64,000 nt of DNA from Pseudomonas sp. LBUM920 (GTDB taxonomy: Bacteria > Pseudomonadota > Gammaproteobacteria > Pseudomonadales > Pseudomonadaceae), in the NCBI RefSeq assembly GCF_003852315.1, contig NZ_CP027762.1, forward strand, positions 682,001-746,000. Reading direction: 5' to 3'. A program made the translations under genes and the position numbers. This document shows positions 23,603 to 31,871 of this stretch, in pieces (positions within the stretch are counted from its first letter, which is position 1; each line of letters begins with the position of its first letter). Under the pieces are notes generated by a model, which was given only the letters and a program-made list of their open reading frames with translations, had not been told where the DNA came from and did not search any database.

Positions 23603-25210
23603 TCAGTGGCGGAAGTGACGCATGCCGGTGAAGACCATGGCAATGCCAGCCTCATCAGCGGCGGCGATCACTTCGGCGTCACGCATCGAGCCGCCCGGTT
23701 GGATCACTGCGGTAACGCCGGCTTTGGCGGCGTTGTCCAGGCCATCACGGAACGGGAAGAACGCGTCGGAAGCCATCACCGAACCGGCTACCTGCAAACC
23801 GGCATGCTCAGCCTTGATCGCAGCGATACGCGCCGAGTTCACGCGGCTCATCTGGCCGGCGCCGACACCGATGGTCTGGCGGTTCTTGGCGTAGACGATG
23901 GCGTTGGACTTAACGTACTTGGCGACTTTCCAGGCGAATATCAGGTCGTTTATTTCCTGCTCGGTCGGCGCGCGTTTGGTCACGACCTTGAGGTCTTCGC
24001 TGCCGATCATGCCGATGTCGCGGCTCTGTACCAGCAAGCCGCCATTGACGCGCTTGTAGTCCCAGGCAGCAGCACGGTCAGCCGACCACTCGCCACAGGC
24101 CAGCAGGCGCACGTTGGCTTTCGCGGCAACGATGGCGCGCGCTTCTTCACTCACGCTTGGGGCAATGATCACTTCAACGAACTGACGTTCGACGATGGCC
24201 TTGGCGGTTTCGGCGTCCAGCTCGCGGTTGAAGGCAATGATGCCGCCGAAGGCCGATTCGGTGTCGGTGGCGTAGGCCAGTTCGTACGCCTGGCGGATAC
24301 CGCCTTCAGCGTCCGGGCTCACGGCCACGCCGCACGGGTTGGCGTGCTTGACGATCACGCAGGCCGGCTTGACGAAGCTCTTCACGCATTCCAGCGCGGC
24401 GTCGGTGTCGGCCACGTTGTTGTAGGACAGCTCTTTGCCTTGCAGTTGGGTCGCGGTGGCGATGCCGACTTCAGCAGGTTTGGCCTCAACGTAGAACGCC
24501 GCGCTTTGGTGCGGGTTCTCGCCGTAGCGCATTTCCTGGGCCTTGATGAACTGGCTGTTGAAGGTGCGGGGGAACTGGCTGCGGCCCTCTGTGCTCAGGG
24601 TCTCGGCGGCCTGGTTCACGGTGCCCATGTAGTTGGCGATCATGCCGTCGTAGGCGGCGGTGTGTTCGAACGCCTTGAGCATCAGGTCGAAACGCTGGGC
24701 GTAAGTCAGGCCGCCGGCTTTCAGGCTTTCCAGCACGTTGGCATAGTCGCTGGCGTTCACCACGATGGCCACGTCTTTGTGGTTCTTGGCTGCCGAGCGA
24801 ACCATGGTCGGGCCGCCGATATCGATGTTTTCGATGGCGGTCGGCAGGTCGCAGCCTGGCTTGTTGATGGTGGCTTCGAACGGATACAGGTTAACGGCCA
24901 CCAGGTCGATCGGCTTGATGCCGTGCTCGCTCATGATGGCGTCGTCGATACCGCGACGACCGAGGATCCCGCCGTGGATTTTCGGGTGCAGGGTTTTGAC
25001 CCGACCGTCCATCATTTCTGCGAAACCGGTGTAGTCCGCGACTTCTACTGCGGCCACGCCGTTGTCCTGCAGCAGTTTGAAGGTCCCGCCCGTGGAGAGG
25101 ATTTCCACACCCAGGGCTTCCAGCTCCCGGGCAAATTCGAGGATCCCGGTCTTGTCGGAAACACTGATCAAGGCGCGGCGGATCGGCAGGCGGGTAGTCT
25201 GGTCGGTCAT
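23603..25210 (-). CDS. purH: Bifunctional AICAR formyltransferase/IMP cyclohydrolase PurH
   Basis: A 535-residue enzyme for the last two steps of IMP synthesis. The N-terminal MGS-like cyclohydrolase domain (to about 200) includes RRALISVSDKTGI and GRVKTLHPKIHGG; the C-terminal transformylase has KHANPCGVA (catalytic Lys-His) and ends in the conserved AIVFTGMRHFRH. The start at 25210 (MTDQTTRLP) is canonical. It is 82 nt downstream of fis, with a terminator hairpin in between. Confidence 0.97.
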   Translation of the reverse strand: MTDQTTRLPIRRALISVSDKTGILEFARELEALGVEILSTGGTFKLLQDNGVAAVEVADYTGFAEMMDGRVKTLHPKIHGGILGRRGIDDAIMSEHGIKPIDLVAVNLYPFEATINKPGCDLPTAIENIDIGGPTMVRSAAKNHKDVAIVVNASDYANVLESLKAGGLTYAQRFDLMLKAFEHTAAYDGMIANYMGTVNQAAETLSTEGRSQFPRTFNSQFIKAQEMRYGENPHQSAAFYVEAKPAEVGIATATQLQGKELSYNNVADTDAALECVKSFVKPACVIVKHANPCGVAVSPDAEGGIRQAYELAYATDTESAFGGIIAFNRELDAETAKAIVERQFVEVIIAPSVSEEARAIVAAKANVRLLACGEWSADRAAAWDYKRVNGGLLVQSRDIGMIGSEDLKVVTKRAPTEQEINDLIFAWKVAKYVKSNAIVYAKNRQTIGVGAGQMSRVNSARIAAIKAEHAGLQVAGSVMASDAFFPFRDGLDNAAKAGVTAVIQPGGSMRDAEVIAAADEAGIAMVFTGMRHFRH

Positions 25211-25241
25211 TTCAATTTCCATCAAAAGCAAAGGAGTCAGC

Positions 25242-25275
25242 AAAAAAGGCGTCCGTTTTTTACGCGGGCGCCTTT
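25242..25275 (-). terminator. Rho-independent terminator of the dusB-fis operon
   Basis: On the minus strand, AAAGGCGCCCG pairs with CGGACGCCTTTTTT, giving a stem and T-run just after the fis stop and before purH. Confidence 0.75.
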
Positions 25276-25292
25276 CTGGTTTGATTGAATGC

Positions 25293-25613
25293 TTACAGCA
25301 AATCGTACTGCTTGAGCTTTTTGCGCAAGGTGCCACGGTTGAGGCCCAGCAGCTCACTGGCTTTGGTCTGGTTGCCCTTGACGTAGTTCATCACGCTTTC
25401 GAGCAAGGGCGCCTCGACTTCGGAGAGCACCAGGTTGTACACGTCCGTGACGGAAGCGCCCTCTAGGTGGGCGAAATAATTGTGCAGCGCCTTCTCGACA
25501 CTCCCGCGAAGGGTCTGGCCTTCTTCGCTCGGCGTGTTGAGGTGCTGTTTCAAATTGACGTTGTCGCTCACGGGTGTTGTTCCACTCACTAAAGTCTCGG
25601 TCATCATCGTCAT
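25293..25613 (-). CDS. fis: DNA-binding protein Fis
   Basis: A 106-residue nucleoid protein. The C-terminal helix-turn-helix (NQTKASELLGLNRGTLRKKLKQY) is nearly identical to the enterobacterial Fis motif, and an N-terminal activating arm precedes it. It overlaps dusB by 4 nt, the conserved dusB-fis operon, in which it is the distal gene. Confidence 0.95.
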   Translation of the reverse strand: MTMMTETLVSGTTPVSDNVNLKQHLNTPSEEGQTLRGSVEKALHNYFAHLEGASVTDVYNLVLSEVEAPLLESVMNYVKGNQTKASELLGLNRGTLRKKLKQYDLL

Positions 25614-26623
25614 GCGGCCACCCCCTCTCCGTCCCCTGTCCCCAGGCTCTTGTAACGCTCGCTGAAGAACTCACGAACGTTGGCGCACTGTGCTTCCGTA
25701 TCATCCAAACGATTGAAGTGGGCGCGAAACTCCCTGGCGCCCGGCAAGGTTGCGAGATACCAGCCGACATGCTTGCGAGCAATGCGTACTCCCATCACGT
25801 CTCCATAGAAGGCGTGCAGGGCGGCCAGATGCTCTAGCAGAATACGTTCCACCTCGATCAGCTCCGGTGCCGGCATGACTTCGCCAGTACGCAGAAAATG
25901 CTCGATCTCACGAAAAATCCATGGCCGCCCCTGGGCGGCCCGGCCAATCAACAAGCCATCGGCACCGGTTGCGTGCAGCACGCGCCGGGCTTTCTCGGCT
26001 GAGTCGATATCGCCATTGGCAAAGACCGGGATCGACACTGCCTGCTTGATCGCGGCAATGGTGTCGTACTCGGCTTCACCGGTGTAAAGGTCGGCGCGGG
26101 TGCGGCCATGCACCGCCAGCGCTGTAATGCCTGCCTGTTCGGCGATCTTCGCCACCGTCAGGCCGTTCTTGTTGTCCCGGTCCCAGCCGGTACGAATCTT
26201 CAGGGTGACCGGCACATCCACTGCGGCGACAACGGCCTGCAGGATCTCGGCTACCAATTGCTCATCTTTCAACAGGGCGGAACCGGCGGCCTTGTTGCAG
26301 ACCTTCTTGGCCGGGCAGCCCATGTTGATGTCGATGATCTGTGCGCCCAACTCCACGTTGGCCCGGGCCGCGTCCGCGAGCATCTGTGCATCGCCACCGG
26401 CGATCTGTACCGAGCGGGGCTCGGGATCACCTTCGTGGATCATGCGCATCCGCGATTTGCGGGTGTTCCACAAGCTCATGTCGCTGGTGACCATTTCAGA
26501 GACTACTAGACCCGCGCCCAAACGCTTGCACAGCTGACGAAAGGGCTGGTCGGTGACGCCCGCCATCGGGGCGAGGATCAAGCCGTTTTGCAATGTGTAT
26601 GGGCCGATGCGTACCGCCGACAT
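25610..26623 (-). CDS. dusB: tRNA-dihydrouridine synthase DusB
   Basis: A 337-residue FMN-dependent TIM-barrel enzyme that reduces uridines in the tRNA D-loop. Family motifs: LAPMAGVTD near the N-terminus, DINMGCPAKKVC with the catalytic Cys near 100, and VHGRTR near 170. It is the first gene of the dusB-fis pair. Confidence 0.95.
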   Translation of the reverse strand: MSAVRIGPYTLQNGLILAPMAGVTDQPFRQLCKRLGAGLVVSEMVTSDMSLWNTRKSRMRMIHEGDPEPRSVQIAGGDAQMLADAARANVELGAQIIDINMGCPAKKVCNKAAGSALLKDEQLVAEILQAVVAAVDVPVTLKIRTGWDRDNKNGLTVAKIAEQAGITALAVHGRTRADLYTGEAEYDTIAAIKQAVSIPVFANGDIDSAEKARRVLHATGADGLLIGRAAQGRPWIFREIEHFLRTGEVMPAPELIEVERILLEHLAALHAFYGDVMGVRIARKHVGWYLATLPGAREFRAHFNRLDDTEAQCANVREFFSERYKSLGTGDGEGVAA

Positions 26624-26808
26624 AGGACTTCCCTGTTGTGGGGCCGGATCATTAGAGTTCGAAAAAGGGTTGGCATGATACCCGCTCTCGATGACTGGAT
26701 AAAGGCTGAATTGGATAAAATCTGAACAGTTATTTCTTTATCGCGGTCGGTTTGGTTGCGCAGTGTCCAGTCAATAATCTGCCGTCAAACCTCGGCATGC
26801 GCGGCGCC

Positions 26809-28068
26809 TCACTCGGGCGAGTGGAAACTCAGGCTGTAATTTACGGCTTTATTGCCTGGATCGAGGATATCCAGGGAAATATGGATCGGTGTCTGCGAAG
26901 GCATTTCGCTCACCCCGGCCAGCTCACCACTGAGGTATTCGGCCGGTTTGAAGCGACGACTGGCAATCAGGCCGCCGTTCAAATCGGCAAAGCGCAGCTC
27001 CAGCAGCGGGAAGGGCTGCGAGAACGTGGCGCGGTTATAGATGATTGCATCCACCACCAGCGCCCCGGCGAACTCGGGATTGCTGCGCACCACCAGGTTG
27101 CTGCTCTTGATGTGGGCAATATCGACCCGTGATGGGACGGTGCAACCGAGGGTTGGACACAGTTGCTGGAACCACGGGCGATAAGCGTCCTGGCGAGCCA
27201 GGTCGTCGAATTGATAGGCGATGTACTGGCCCGCCAGGCCCGCGGCGGCCAGCAGCACCAGGACTATCCAGATGAGGCGACGGCCCCAGCTCGTCGGACG
27301 TTTCTGCGCATACAGGTGCAGCGGGTCGTCTTCCAGGTCCTGGAGTACATCGTCGTGAACGCTGGTTTCCGTGCGCGCACGCTTGCGCCGCGGTTGCGGG
27401 CGGTCTTCAGGGTCCGGCGCGTCCGCTGCCGCCGTCAGCGGCGTGAACGGCGGGTCGAGGTCGTCATCGTCGTCATCAGGTGGAGAACGCAGCGGGGGCT
27501 CATCGTCGATATCGTCGATGTTGAACGACATCGACGGCTCGGTGCGTTGCTTGGTCGCAGGCGTCTTGGCCGACTCAGGTTCGTCTTCGCTTGCCTGGGT
27601 GCGCTCTTCGGGTGGCTCGCTGAACAGGCTGGCGGCCCATTTTTCTTCTTCGGCCTTGACGGTGTCGCGGCTGGCGCTGAGGGCATCTTCTTTTTGCCGG
27701 CGCTCGCTGCTTGCCTGGCGACGCTCCGCGCCGAGCGGTTGCGTGTGTTGAATCTCGCGGCGTTCGAGCTTGGCCAGTTCTTCGTCCAGGTCCAGGTTGT
27801 CCAGGTCCAGCTCTTCGGCGGTCCACTGTTTCTGGCTGATGGCCCGCGGTGCCTGGGGCACTGGCTCAACGGCGTGTTCGGCGACGCTTGGCTGCTCGGG
27901 TTCCGGCGCCGAGGTGCTGGCGCGCTGCTCCAGCAATTGGCGCGCGGCGTTGAACACTTGCAGGCACGAGCCGCAGCGAACCACGCCACGGGCCACGCTC
28001 AATTGAGCGTGGCTGACGCGAAAGCGCGCTTGGCAATGCGGGCACTGGGTGACGAAACTGTCGGTCAT
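26809..28068 (-). CDS. Zinc-ribbon and DUF3426 membrane protein
   Basis: 419 residues. The N-terminus is a zinc ribbon (TQCPHCQARFRVS ... RCGSCLQVF). A long acidic, low-complexity linker (about 50-250, rich in Glu, Asp, Ser, with a run of Asp) leads to one TM helix (LIWIVLVLLAAAGLAGQYIAY, about 270) and a periplasmic DUF3426 domain. The role is unknown. Its place directly after prmA is conserved in Pseudomonas. The start at 28068 is chosen because the zinc ribbon begins there. Confidence 0.85.
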   Translation of the reverse strand: MTDSFVTQCPHCQARFRVSHAQLSVARGVVRCGSCLQVFNAARQLLEQRASTSAPEPEQPSVAEHAVEPVPQAPRAISQKQWTAEELDLDNLDLDEELAKLERREIQHTQPLGAERRQASSERRQKEDALSASRDTVKAEEEKWAASLFSEPPEERTQASEDEPESAKTPATKQRTEPSMSFNIDDIDDEPPLRSPPDDDDDDLDPPFTPLTAAADAPDPEDRPQPRRKRARTETSVHDDVLQDLEDDPLHLYAQKRPTSWGRRLIWIVLVLLAAAGLAGQYIAYQFDDLARQDAYRPWFQQLCPTLGCTVPSRVDIAHIKSSNLVVRSNPEFAGALVVDAIIYNRATFSQPFPLLELRFADLNGGLIASRRFKPAEYLSGELAGVSEMPSQTPIHISLDILDPGNKAVNYSLSFHSPE

Positions 28069-28098
28069 GCGGCCATCCGATTCAGGCAAGCGCTCATT

Positions 28099-28977
28099 CT
28101 AGCGCCGACGACCGCTGATGCGTACCCAGCCATCACGGTTGGCGATCGGATCCAGATCGAAATCCGCGGCATAGGCCGCAGCCACGTCTTCACCTTGCTC
28201 GGCAAGAATGCCCGACAACGCCAGGCGACCGCCCGGCTTGACCAGGCTCGACAACTGCGGCGCCAGCGAGACCAAAGGCCCGGCGAGGATATTCGCCACC
28301 AGCACATCGGCCTGCACCTGGGGCAATTGCTCCGGCAGGTAGAGGGGGAATTTGCCCTCAGGGATGTTGTTGCGCCCGGCGTTATCGCGGGAGGCCTCCA
28401 GGGCTTGCACGTCGATGTCGGTGCCGACGGCTTCCTTGGCGCCCAGCAGCAGGGCGGCAATCGCCAGAATCCCGGAGCCGCAACCGAAGTCCAGCACGTT
28501 GCAGTCGGTCAGGTTCTGGCCGTCCAGCCATTCCAGGCACAGTGCGGTGGTTGGGTGGGTGCCTGTGCCGAACGCCAGGCCCGGGTCGAGCAGCAGGTTG
28601 ACGGCGTCCGGCTCAGGTGCGGCGTGCCAGCTCGGTACGATCCACAGGCGCTGGCCAAAGCGCATCGGCTGGAAGTTGTCCATCCAGCTGCGCTCCCAGT
28701 CCTGGTCTTCGATCACTTCGCTGTGGTGCTCGGGCAACGGGCCGCCGGTGAGCAACTCCATATGGGCCAGCACGGCGGCGGCATCGGTGCCGTCTTCGAA
28801 CAGGGCCAGCAGGTGGGTGTGCGACCACAGCGGCGTGGTGTTGAGTTCCGGTTCGAAGATCGGTTGGTCTTCGGCGTCCATGAATGTCACCGAGACGGCG
28901 CCGACTTCAAGAAAAGCGTCTTCGTAGGTTTCGGCTTGTTCTGGGCTGATGGCGAGACGGACTTGCAGCCAAGGCAT
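28099..28977 (-). CDS. prmA: Ribosomal protein L11 methyltransferase PrmA
   Basis: A 292-residue SAM methyltransferase that trimethylates L11. It starts with the family's MPWLQV(R/K) and has the SAM motif VLDFGCGSGILAIAA near 165 and DVLVANILAGPL near 225. The upstream extension of the frame reads through a REP and is discarded. Confidence 0.95.
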   Translation of the reverse strand: MPWLQVRLAISPEQAETYEDAFLEVGAVSVTFMDAEDQPIFEPELNTTPLWSHTHLLALFEDGTDAAAVLAHMELLTGGPLPEHHSEVIEDQDWERSWMDNFQPMRFGQRLWIVPSWHAAPEPDAVNLLLDPGLAFGTGTHPTTALCLEWLDGQNLTDCNVLDFGCGSGILAIAALLLGAKEAVGTDIDVQALEASRDNAGRNNIPEGKFPLYLPEQLPQVQADVLVANILAGPLVSLAPQLSSLVKPGGRLALSGILAEQGEDVAAAYAADFDLDPIANRDGWVRISGRRR

Positions 28978-29087
28978 GGCGGGCACCTTTGAAAAAAATG
29001 AGTGTGCGACTGCGGGGTCGCGAAAGCGCGCAAGTTTACGCGAGCGAACAGCAGAAGACGACTGTGCTGAATGAACACGGACCGAAT

Positions 29088-29174
29088 GTGGGAGGGGGCT
29101 TGCCCCCGATGGCGGTGGGTAAGGCACGGATGCATTCACTGGCGCTACCTGATCGGGGGCAAGCCCCCTCCCAC
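29088..29174. repeat. REPIN-type inverted repeat (GGGGG subtype)
   Basis: Arms GTGGGAGGGGGCTTGCCCCC and GGGGGCAAGCCCCCTCCCAC, in the gap 3' of accC and 5' of prmA. Confidence 0.9.
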
Positions 29175-29214
29175 ATTTGAACGATGGACATCTTCAGAAT
29201 AGAGGGCTCAGAAA

Positions 29215-29244
29215 CAACAAAGCCGCCCGAAGGCGGCTTTGTTG
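29215..29244 (-). terminator. Strong terminator hairpin after accC
   Basis: Perfect 13-nt arms CAACAAAGCCGCC / GGCGGCTTTGTTG with a CGAA/TTCG tetraloop, 10 nt past the accC stop. On the minus strand the arm ends in TTTGTTG followed by TTTCT. Confidence 0.8.
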
Positions 29245-29254
29245 GGTGGAGCAC

Positions 29255-30616
29255 TTACTGGTTGGCCAGCTTGTGTTCCAGGTAGTGAATGTTCACACCA
29301 CCTTCGCAGAAGCCTTCATCACGCACCAGGTCCCGATGCAGCGGGATGTTGGTCTTGATGCCGTCTACCACGATTTCGTCCAGGGCGTTGCGCATGCGGG
29401 CCATGGCCTCGTCGCGCGTGGCGCCCCAGGTGATCAGCTTGCCGATCAGCGAGTCGTAGTTGGACGGAACCTTGTAGCCGCTGTACAGGTGCGAATCGAC
29501 GCGAACGCCGTTGCCGCCTGGAGCATGGAAATGCTTGACCAGGCCTGGACTCGGAATAAAGGTTTTCGGGTCTTCGGCGTTGATCCGGCACTCCAGCGAG
29601 TGGCCGTGGATCTTCACGTCGTCCTGGGTGAAGGACAGCACGTTACCGGCGGCGATGCTCAGCATCTCCTTGACGATGTCGATACCGGTGACCATCTCCG
29701 ACACCGGGTGCTCTACCTGCACACGAGTGTTCATCTCGATGAAGTAGAAGCGGCCGTTCTCGTAGAGGAACTCGAACGTACCGGCGCCACGGTAGTTGAT
29801 GTCGATGCACGCCTTGACGCAGCGCGCCAGCACTTCCTGGCGAGCGGTTTCGTCCAGGCCCGGTGCCGGAGCTTCTTCCAGTACCTTCTGGTGACGACGT
29901 TGCAGCGAGCAATCGCGGTCGCCCAGGTGGATGGCGTGGCCCTGGCCGTCGGACAGTACCTGCACTTCCACGTGACGTGGGTTGGTCAGGTACTTCTCCA
30001 GGTAGACCATCGGGTTGCCGAACCAGGCAGCCGCTTCGGAGCGGGTCTGCTTGGCGGCTTCGATCAGGTCTTCTTCCTTGTGCACCACGCGCATGCCGCG
30101 ACCACCACCGCCACCGGCGGCCTTGATGATCACCGGGTAACCGACTTCGCGACCAATGCGCAGAGCGGTTGCCTCGTCTTCAGGCAGTGGGCCATCGGAA
30201 CCTGGAACGGTTGGCACGCCGGCAGCGATCATGGCGTCCTTGGCCGATACCTTGTCGCCCATCAGGCGAATGGTTTCGGCTTTCGGGCCGATGAAGGCAA
30301 ACCCGGATTTTTCCACTTGTTCGGCGAAGTCGGCGTTTTCCGCAAGGAAACCGTAGCCTGGGTGGATGCCATCAGCGCCGGTCACTTCAGCGGCCGCGAT
30401 GATGTTGGAGACCTTCAGGTACGAGTTGGTCGCCAGTGGCGGGCCGATGCAGATGCTCTCGTCCGCCAGTTTCACGTGCATCAATTCGGTATCGGCCGTC
30501 GAGTAAACAGCGACGGTCTTGATGCCCTCTTCCTTACAGGCGCGCAGGATACGCAGCGCGATCTCGCCGCGGTTGGCGATCAGGACTTTTTGCAGTTTCT
30601 TCGCAGGTTTCAACAT
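29255..30616 (-). CDS. accC: Acetyl-CoA carboxylase biotin carboxylase subunit AccC
   Basis: A 453-residue ATP-grasp enzyme that carboxylates biotin on AccB, the first step of fatty acid synthesis. Hallmarks: LIANRGEIALRI, the glycine-rich KAAGGGGGRGMR near 160, EMNTRVQVEHPVSE near 285. The start at 30616 gives the usual N-terminus. It is 17 nt downstream of accB in the operon aroQ-accB-accC. Confidence 0.97.
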   Translation of the reverse strand: MLKPAKKLQKVLIANRGEIALRILRACKEEGIKTVAVYSTADTELMHVKLADESICIGPPLATNSYLKVSNIIAAAEVTGADGIHPGYGFLAENADFAEQVEKSGFAFIGPKAETIRLMGDKVSAKDAMIAAGVPTVPGSDGPLPEDEATALRIGREVGYPVIIKAAGGGGGRGMRVVHKEEDLIEAAKQTRSEAAAWFGNPMVYLEKYLTNPRHVEVQVLSDGQGHAIHLGDRDCSLQRRHQKVLEEAPAPGLDETARQEVLARCVKACIDINYRGAGTFEFLYENGRFYFIEMNTRVQVEHPVSEMVTGIDIVKEMLSIAAGNVLSFTQDDVKIHGHSLECRINAEDPKTFIPSPGLVKHFHAPGGNGVRVDSHLYSGYKVPSNYDSLIGKLITWGATRDEAMARMRNALDEIVVDGIKTNIPLHRDLVRDEGFCEGGVNIHYLEHKLANQ

Positions 30617-30633
30617 CGAAGGCGCTCCGCGGT

Positions 30634-31095
30634 TCAAACGATGGTGAACAGCGGCTGGTCGTACTCAACCGGCTGACCGTTTTCTACCAGGATGGATTCG
30701 ATGACGCCGGCTTTTTCAGCGGTGATGTGGTTCATCATCTTCATCGCTTCAACGATGCAGATGGTGTCGCCCACTTTCACGGTTGCGCCGACTTCAACGA
30801 AGGCTGGCGAGGTCGGTGCCGGGGTGCGGTAGAACGTACCGACCATTGGCGACTTGACCACGAAGCCGTTCAGTACAGGCGCGGCAGGTGCGGCTGGAGC
30901 AGCGGCAGCAGGTGCGGCGGCTGGAGCAGCAGCGGCCGGAGCCGGTGCTTGCATCTGTGGTGCGTAGAACTGTTGAGCCGGGGTCTTGCTGTGACGGCTG
31001 ATCCGTACGGACTCTTCGCCTTCCTTGATTTCCAGCTCGTCGATACCGGATTCTTCCAGCAGTTCGATCAGTTTCTTAACTTTACGGATATCCAT
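30634..31095 (-). CDS. accB: Biotin carboxyl carrier protein AccB
   Basis: 153 residues. The N-terminal helix MDIRKVKKLIELLEESG, a flexible Ala/Pro linker (about 45-75), and the biotinyl domain with the biotin-accepting Lys in EAMKMMN near residue 118. It lies between aroQ and accC. Confidence 0.97.
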   Translation of the reverse strand: MDIRKVKKLIELLEESGIDELEIKEGEESVRISRHSKTPAQQFYAPQMQAPAPAAAAPAAAPAAAAPAAPAAPVLNGFVVKSPMVGTFYRTPAPTSPAFVEVGATVKVGDTICIVEAMKMMNHITAEKAGVIESILVENGQPVEYDQPLFTIV

Positions 31096-31119
31096 GAATC
31101 ATCAACTCCCAAGGGTCGG

Positions 31120-31575
31120 TCAGGGGCGCTTGGCCGGTTGTTCAATGTGTTCCAGGGCGGCCTCCAGGGCCAGTCGGTAACCGCTGGCGCCAAGGCCGCA
31201 GATCACGCCTACCGCTACGTCGGAGAAGTAGGAGTGATGGCGGAAAGCTTCGCGTTTGTGCACGTTGGACAAATGCACTTCGATGAATGGGATGCTCACC
31301 GCCAGCAGCGCGTCACGTAATGCAACACTCGTGTGCGTAAAAGCGGCGGGATTGATCAGGATAAAGTCCACGCCTTCGCCGCGCGCGGCATGGATGCGAT
31401 CAATCAATTCGTACTCGGCATTGCTTTGCAGGTAGAGCAAATGGTGGCCGGCCTCACGCGCCCGTCGTTCAAGATCGAGGTTGATCTGATCGAGGGTGAC
31501 TGCCCCGTAGACGCCCGGTTCGCGGGTGCCGAGCAGGTTCAGGTTGGGTCCGTGAAGAACCAGTAAGGTCGCCAT
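31120..31575 (-). CDS. aroQ: Type II 3-dehydroquinate dehydratase AroQ
   Basis: A 151-residue shikimate-pathway enzyme. Type II signatures: VLHGPNLNLLGTREP with the flexible-loop Arg, Tyr23 in GVYG, NPAAFTHTS near 75, EVHLSNVHKRE near 98. It is the first gene of aroQ-accB-accC, a conserved Pseudomonas arrangement. Confidence 0.96.
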   Translation of the reverse strand: MATLLVLHGPNLNLLGTREPGVYGAVTLDQINLDLERRAREAGHHLLYLQSNAEYELIDRIHAARGEGVDFILINPAAFTHTSVALRDALLAVSIPFIEVHLSNVHKREAFRHHSYFSDVAVGVICGLGASGYRLALEAALEHIEQPAKRP

Positions 31576-31634
31576 CGGCTGTTCCTTGTTATTGATGTGG
31601 GTACGTCAGAACCCGGCGACTATGCCGCAAAGCC

Positions 31635-31701
31635 TTTGTGACTGTCCAGTTCTATGCAGTAGGCAGCACGATTAGCGAGGATTGCGCAAAATTTGTGACT
31701 G
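31635..31701. promoter_or_regulatory. Promoter region of aroQ-accBC with a direct repeat
   Basis: TTTGTGACTG occurs at 31635-31644 and again at 31692-31701, each preceded by GCAAA-like sequence. The copies are 57 nt apart in the otherwise empty gap upstream of aroQ (31576-31871). The repeat may bind a regulator. Confidence 0.3.
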
Positions 31702-31755
31702 GGGTGCAGTATCCAGTCATTGGCAACACTGTCTTGAATACTGTGGATGTCAAAT

Positions 31756-31840
31756 GTGGGAGGGGGCTTGCCCCCGATGCGCTGCATTAGGCACACATGC
31801 AGTGAGTGACACACTGTCATCGGGGGCAAGCCCCCTCCCA
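31756..31840. repeat. REPIN-type inverted repeat (GGGGG subtype)
   Basis: Arms GTGGGAGGGGGCTTGCCCCC and GGGGGCAAGCCCCCTCCCAC, between the aroQ promoter and the 3' end of the chemoreceptor gene. Confidence 0.9.
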
Positions 31841-31871
31841 CTTTTTGCTCTCCATAGGGCAGGAGATGGGC

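Noticed and set aside
27163..28992. 609-residue plus-strand open frame
   Set aside because: Runs opposite the DUF3426 and prmA genes; no recognisable domains and composition typical of a reverse-strand shadow.
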